Assembly: GCF_030866825.1 (NCBI RefSeq) | Contig: NZ_CP133020.1 | Coordinates: 3,906,001 to 3,970,000, forward strand | DNA: 64,000 nt | Reading direction: 5' to 3' | From: Rathayibacter sp. SW19 | GTDB taxonomy: Bacteria > Actinomycetota > Actinomycetes > Actinomycetales > Microbacteriaceae | Shown: positions 60,266-64,000 of the stretch, piece after piece | Layout: each line of letters begins with the position of its first letter | Numbering within the stretch: the first letter of the stretch is position 1 | Notes under the pieces: model-generated | What the model saw: the letters and a program-made list of their open reading frames with translations, nothing else | The model's database searches: none | What the model was told of the DNA's origin: nothing | Translations under genes and position numbers: made by a program

Positions 60266-60694
60266 TTATTCGACCGTGATTCCCATCGAGCGAGCGGTGC
60301 CCGCAATGATCTTGGATGCCGCGTCAAGATCGTTCGCGTTGAGGTCGGCCATCTTCTGCTCGGCGATCGCGCGAACCTGATCGCTGGTCAGCTTGCCGAC
60401 CTTGGTGGTGTGCGGAACGCCGGAACCCTTTGCAACACCCGCCGCCTTCTTGATGAGCTCTGCGGCAGGAGGGGTCTTCAGAACGAACGTGAACGAACGG
60501 TCCTCATAAACGGTGATCTCAACCGGGATCACGTTGCCACGCTGCGATTCCGTCGCAGCGTTGTACGCCTTACAGAACTCCATGATGTTGACGCCGTGCT
60601 GACCGAGCGCGGGGCCGATCGGCGGGGCAGGGTTGGCGGCGCCGGCATTGATCTGAAGCTTGATCAGACCAGAAACCTTCTTCTTCGGGGCCAT
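60266..60694 (-). CDS. rplK: 50S ribosomal protein L11
   Basis: L11 protein of 142 residues. KVSGLIKLQINAGAANPAPPIGPALGQHGVNIMEFCKAYN (outline) with the proline-rich PAPPIGPALG hinge, and the C-terminal TSDQVRAIAEQKMADLNANDL, are diagnostic. It forms the GTPase-associated region with 23S rRNA. It lies between nusG and rplA in the standard order. Confidence 0.98.
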   Translation of the reverse strand: MAPKKKVSGLIKLQINAGAANPAPPIGPALGQHGVNIMEFCKAYNAATESQRGNVIPVEITVYEDRSFTFVLKTPPAAELIKKAAGVAKGSGVPHTTKVGKLTSDQVRAIAEQKMADLNANDLDAASKIIAGTARSMGITVE

Positions 60695-60791
60695 ACTGTT
60701 TCCTTTTCTGTGTTCGAGTGACGGATGCGCTCCGCCTGCTCTCCCGCGAAACCGGCCTTGTGCGGATCGCGGTGGTTTATGTGTTGGTCTG

Positions 60792-60830
60792 TGTCTCGAT
60801 ACGGCCGCGGGCGGCCTACTCGACAACCGG
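60792..60830. repeat. REP-like palindrome between nusG and rplK
   Basis: TGTCTCGATACGGCCGC-GG-GCGGCCTACTCGACAACCGG: a short version of the dispersed element with GGCCGC/GCGGCC inner arms, four bases from the nusG stop, inside a 139-bp gap. Confidence 0.85.
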
Positions 60831-60833
60831 TGG

Positions 60834-61793
60834 TTAGAGTTTTGTCACCTGGTCGAAGCTGAGCTCAACCGGCGTTTCGCGTTCGAATAGCGAGACGAGC
60901 ACGGTGAGCTTGCCGCTCTCGGGCTTGATCTCGCTGATCGTACCGGGCAGGCCTGCGAACGAGCCTTCCTTGATGGTGATCGTCTCGCCGACCTCGAAGT
61001 CGACCTCTGCAGGCAAAACGCGTGCGCTTTGCTTCTGCCCCTTGCCACCGGTTGCCCTGCCGACCGGAGCGACCTCAACCTGCACGAGGCTCTTCAGCAT
61101 GGAGAATGCTTCTTGGAATCGCAGCGGCGTCGGATTGTGAGCGTTGCCGACGAAGCCGGTGACACCGGGGGTGTGACGCACGACGGACCAGCTGTCTTCG
61201 TTCAGGTCCATGCGGACAAGCACGTAGCCGGGGATGCGCACCCTGGTGACCATCTTGCGCTGGCCGTTCTTGATCTCGACGACGTCTTCCATCGGCACCT
61301 CGACCTGGAAGACGTAGTCTTCCATGGCCATCGACTGCTTGCGGTTCTCGATGTTCGACTTCACACGGCGTTCGAAACCGGCGTAGGAGTGGATGACATA
61401 CCACTTGCCCGGCAGGCTGCGCAGTTCGGCCTCGAATTCGGCGTATGGGTCGAAGACAGCTTCTTCTTCCTCGACTTCTTCTTCTTCCTCGACTTCTTCT
61501 TCATCCTCGACTGCCTCAACAGCCGCCTCGGCATCAGCGGCGTCGGTGACCTCGAGGGCTTCGTCCACCGCGGCATCCGCTTCGGGGTCGCTGGCTTGTG
61601 CGATGGCGTCGAGCACGGCGTCAAGATCGATGTCGTTGCCGTTCTCATCGACCGTGTGCAGTGCTTCGTGCTCGGATGACTCGACCGATTCTTCCTCGGA
61701 TGCGAGCACGTTGCCGGTCTGCGCCTCGTCGTCCTCGGCAGACTGCTCTGCAGCGGTCGCCCAGTCGGCGTCGTCGCGGTCTCTGTCAGACAC
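60834..61793 (-). CDS. nusG: Transcription termination/antitermination protein NusG
   Basis: Protein of 319 residues. The NGN domain (about 130-245) has GKWYVIHSYAGFERRVKSNIE and IPGYVLVRMDLNEDSWSVVRHTPGVTGFVG; the KOW domain (about 265-319) has VGETITIKEGSFAGLPGTISEI and a typical C-terminus. The first 125 residues are a highly acidic extension, common in actinobacteria, including a Glu-rich run made by an 18-bp tandem repeat near 61457-61510. GTG 61793 is the start. It couples RNA polymerase with Rho or ribosomes. It lies between secE and rplK. Confidence 0.97.
   Translation of the reverse strand: MSDRDRDDADWATAAEQSAEDDEAQTGNVLASEEESVESSEHEALHTVDENGNDIDLDAVLDAIAQASDPEADAAVDEALEVTDAADAEAAVEAVEDEEEVEEEEEVEEEEAVFDPYAEFEAELRSLPGKWYVIHSYAGFERRVKSNIENRKQSMAMEDYVFQVEVPMEDVVEIKNGQRKMVTRVRIPGYVLVRMDLNEDSWSVVRHTPGVTGFVGNAHNPTPLRFQEAFSMLKSLVQVEVAPVGRATGGKGQKQSARVLPAEVDFEVGETITIKEGSFAGLPGTISEIKPESGKLTVLVSLFERETPVELSFDQVTKL
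61457..61510. repeat. 18-bp in-frame tandem repeat encoding the NusG Glu-rich run
   Basis: Roughly three units of CTTCTTCTTCTTCCTCGA (the first shortened) on the plus strand, read as VEEEEE/VEDEEE units on the minus strand. Confidence 0.8.
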
Positions 61794-61890
61794 TGATTAC
61801 CATTCCATTTCTGTTGTATCCGGCCACAGCTCTGGTCTGCTCCGGCACTGTTCGCCGACTTTCGCGTCGGCTGTTGCGGTCGTGCGCGCC

Positions 61891-62160
61891 TTAGCCTTTT
61901 CCGAACACGAGGACCACGAGCCAGCCGAACAGCTGATCGAGGCCGAAGGTGAAGCCCATCATGATGACGACGAAGACCAGCACGACGCCGGTGTAGTTGA
62001 ACAACTCGCGACGCGTCGGTGTGATCACCTTGCGGAGTTCACTCATCACCTGGCGCATGAACAGGGCGATCCGAGCGAAGGGTCCGCGACGTGCGTCGCG
62101 TTCCTTCTTGGCGTTGGCGACGACCTCTTCACTCGGTTCGTCGATAACTTTTCGGGCCAC
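61891..62160 (-). CDS. secE: Preprotein translocase subunit SecE
   Basis: Single-span membrane protein of 89 residues. The conserved cytoplasmic helix RIALFMRQVMSELRKVITPTRREL precedes one transmembrane helix (YTGVVLVFVVIMMGFTFGLD). It is the essential partner of SecY. GTG 62160 is the start, shortly downstream of tRNA-Trp; nusG follows after 97 bp. Confidence 0.95.
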   Translation of the reverse strand: MARKVIDEPSEEVVANAKKERDARRGPFARIALFMRQVMSELRKVITPTRRELFNYTGVVLVFVVIMMGFTFGLDQLFGWLVVLVFGKG

Positions 62161-62202
62161 CTTGTTACACCTTTCGTGGGCCGGTGCATAAGCACCGACT
62201 TG

Positions 62203-62275
62203 CAGGGCGGACAGGACTTGAACCTGCAACCTGCGGTTTTGGAGACCGCTGCTCTACCAATTGAGCCACCGCCCT
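62203..62275 (-). tRNA. trnW: tRNA-Trp (anticodon CCA)
   Basis: A full cloverleaf of 73 nt: acceptor AGGGCGG with CCGCCCT and discriminator G, D arm GCTC...GAGC, anticodon stem GCGGT/ACCGC around loop CTCCAAA (anticodon CCA), and T arm GCAGG-TTCAAGT-CCTGT. The 3' CCA is not encoded. It is at the usual place upstream of secE. Confidence 0.98.
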
Positions 62276-62432
62276 ATGGGAAGAATTCACACCGTTTCTT
62301 CCGCTTGACGATCGAGGCGATGGCGTGAAAGCCGCTCAAAATGGGCGCAAAAAAGCTTGGCAGAATTCAACTACCTCGACAAGTGTATGTGACGCTGTGA
62401 CCAGTGTAAAGCTGAGTGGCTGCGCCGTGCGC
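62276..62432. other. Intergenic region upstream of tRNA-Trp
   Basis: 157 bp between the GDPD/IMPase stop and tRNA-Trp. It contains an A6 run (minus-strand T6) at about 62350 and should hold the promoter of the tRNA-secE-nusG transcript, but no hairpin or hexamer pair is clear enough to call. Confidence 0.4.
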
Positions 62433-63986
62433 TCACTCGGATGCACCGGCCTCCTCGCGGGAAGCCCGCCACAGGTCGAAGACCGCCTGAGCGGCCTCGG
62501 GTGAAGCTGCCATGATCCCACCGGATGCCGGGAAGAGATTCGGCGCGCCGGTCGAGTCGAGAACGACGCCACCTGCCTCCTTCACGATAAGGGCTGCCGC
62601 GACGTGGTCCTCCGGGCCATATTTTCCAATCACCGCGCCGACACCGCGCCCCGCGGCGACCCCTACGAGGGTCATCGTTCCCGATCCCATGACACGCATG
62701 GTGCAGTAGCGCTCGCCGAGCTTCTCGAGCAACTGCAGCATGCCGGGCCACGGTACCTGATTGGCGAGCTCAGTCGAAAGAATGCGACCGCTCAGCGGAT
62801 CCTCTGCCGTCTCGCTGGTCGGGATGGTGAGCACGGAGCCGTTCAGCTTGGCTCCTCGCCCACGCACTGCCTCGAAGAGGTCGGCTCTCCAGGGATCGGC
62901 AACGACACCGACCATTGGCGTGCCGTCCAGCACCAGGCCGAGCGAGAACGCGTTCCACGGGATTCGATTGGCGAAGTTTGCTGTTCCGTCGACAGGGTCG
63001 AGGTACCAGCAGGGCACGCCTGCTCGGGCAGAACCGCCCATCTCTTCACCGACGAAGTCGTGGTCGGGGAAGTGCAGGCCGATCACCTCACGCACCTGTC
63101 GCTCGACCGCCACATCAACCTCCGTGACCAGGTCTGCCGCATCCTTCTTGGTGGAAATCTGGCCCGGATCGGTGGAACTAGTGAAGTCGATCTCCCACTC
63201 GGCTAGCCCGCGAGCGACGACGAGCGCCGCGTCGAGATCGACCCCATCAATCGACGCACCCGTTCGCGCGCGTTGATCGGACGGCCCCTCGCCAACGATT
63301 CGTTGCAGTCTGGCGAGCCTGTTGGTCGTCACAGTGTCCACTCCTAACCCCAATACCCATCGCATCGTGAGTTCGTCGTCTACGGTCCACACGGCGACCT
63401 TGCAGTCGAGCGCGTGGATCGCGTCCACGCGTTCGTGCGTCATCGCCAGGTAGGGAGAATTGACCCGCTCGGGGGCAAGCAGTGCCAGGTCGGCGCGCGT
63501 CGGCGCGTACGGGTGATCCCATGGCATCCAGATGCGCGCATGTGGATCTAACGAGCGGATGATACGCATTCCGTTCAGGTCGCCGCACCACGCGATCTGG
63601 ATATCTGAGCCGACGGTCACCCGAAAGGCCGCCTCGGCCGGTGCGGCCTCATCCATGTCGATCAGCAGGGTGGACCCCGATCCCGCAAATTCAGCGAGCA
63701 CCTCCGTCAGCAGCGGTGGCCGGTTGTCGGCATCACCAAGTGCACGCACCTGCTCTACCGTTACCTCGGTCACATCGAGCGGCAACCCCCACAGCCGTTC
63801 GAGTGTCGGATCGTGCAGAACGATCACTGTGCCATCCGAGGTGACGCGCACGTCGATCTCGACAAACTCAGCACCGGCCTCGATCGCCGAGCGGATGGCG
63901 GGAAGGGTGTTCTCGCGAAACCGACTCGAGTCCCCTCGGTGTGCTGCCACTCCCGTGCGGAATGCGAAAGCACGGTTGGCGGTCAC
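62433..63986 (-). CDS. Glycerophosphodiester phosphodiesterase - inositol monophosphatase fusion
   Basis: Two enzymes in one chain of 517 residues. The N-terminal domain (about 10-245) is a GDPD TIM barrel: AHRGDSSRFRENTLPAI with the catalytic His, EFVEIDVRVTSDGTVIVLHD with metal-binding Glu/Asp and the second His, and VAVWTVDDELTMRWVLGLGVDTVTTN at the end. The C-terminal domain (about 260-517) is an IMPase: DLVTEVDVAVER, the metal-binding GEEMG, LDPVDGTANFANRI, and YGPEDHVAAALIVKEAGG. No signal peptide. A natural substrate flow would be glycerophosphoinositol to inositol phosphate to inositol. GTG 63986 is the start; the last 14 bases of the window hold nothing further. Confidence 0.9.
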   Translation of the reverse strand: MTANRAFAFRTGVAAHRGDSSRFRENTLPAIRSAIEAGAEFVEIDVRVTSDGTVIVLHDPTLERLWGLPLDVTEVTVEQVRALGDADNRPPLLTEVLAEFAGSGSTLLIDMDEAAPAEAAFRVTVGSDIQIAWCGDLNGMRIIRSLDPHARIWMPWDHPYAPTRADLALLAPERVNSPYLAMTHERVDAIHALDCKVAVWTVDDELTMRWVLGLGVDTVTTNRLARLQRIVGEGPSDQRARTGASIDGVDLDAALVVARGLAEWEIDFTSSTDPGQISTKKDAADLVTEVDVAVERQVREVIGLHFPDHDFVGEEMGGSARAGVPCWYLDPVDGTANFANRIPWNAFSLGLVLDGTPMVGVVADPWRADLFEAVRGRGAKLNGSVLTIPTSETAEDPLSGRILSTELANQVPWPGMLQLLEKLGERYCTMRVMGSGTMTLVGVAAGRGVGAVIGKYGPEDHVAAALIVKEAGGVVLDSTGAPNLFPASGGIMAASPEAAQAVFDLWRASREEAGASE

Positions 63987-64000
63987 GCGGTGGTTCCAGC

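Overview
The window is GC-rich actinobacterial DNA, most likely from the family Microbacteriaceae. Supporting signs are the high GC, frequent GTG starts, many GTGA/ATGA stop-start overlaps, the order tRNA-Trp-secE-nusG-rplK-rplA, an acidic N-terminal extension on NusG, a RamB-type regulator beside the glyoxylate genes, and scattered palindromes built on GGTCGAGTAGC...GTATCGAGACC. No rRNA, transposase, integrase or CRISPR array was seen.

Layout. 1-3159: a sugar oxidoreductase (cut by the window edge) and a sugar isomerase, divergent from a ROK regulator. 3322-10321: single genes (YqaJ nuclease, DUF998-like membrane protein, MDR and SDR oxidoreductases, FAD oxidoreductase, APC permease, GNAT). 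10460-15484: glyoxylate shunt aceB-aceA and the divergent ramB. 15793-21631: a PuuB-like amine oxidoreductase convergent with a potA-potD-potB-potC polyamine-type importer. 22009-24820: a possible small ORF, a PBP4-type peptidase and an alanyl-tRNA-editing-like hydrolase. 24916-29811: a PucR regulator divergent from a methylmalonate-semialdehyde dehydrogenase and an omega-aminotransferase. 29941-43836: an uncharacterised peptide-import cluster (importer, M17 peptidase, two PLP enzymes, FGGY kinase, serine hydrolase, GntR regulator). 44028-53164: a fused kinase/class III aminotransferase-fold protein, glutaryl-CoA dehydrogenase, CoA transferase, FadR regulator, soluble Cache protein and an aldehyde dehydrogenase. 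53384-59221: DUF1801 protein, tyrosine phosphatase, a fused heterodimer-like ABC exporter with a MarR regulator. 59461-62275: the ribosomal protein/secE region. 62433-63986: a GDPD-inositol monophosphatase fusion.

How the genes fit together. Much of the window looks like nitrogen-compound catabolism: uptake of polyamines and peptides, oxidation or transamination of amines, semialdehyde dehydrogenases, glutaryl-CoA oxidation, and a glyoxylate shunt for the acetyl-CoA produced. The most interesting inference is that 44028-53164 is a hydroxylysine (or related amino-alcohol) catabolic locus. Its fused protein joins a hydroxylysine-kinase-like domain to a phospholyase/aminotransferase-like domain beside glutaryl-CoA dehydrogenase. 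The second candidate system is the peptide-import cluster at 29941-43836, which carries shared operator-like palindromes.

At small scale, the window is rich in short tandem repeats (6-18 bp units). Most are in frame at gene ends, and one four-copy 16-bp array sits directly upstream of the gabD-like gene. REP-like palindromes lie in many intergenic gaps, including inside the ribosomal protein cluster. All assignments come from reading motifs and from remembered family knowledge; no database search was run.
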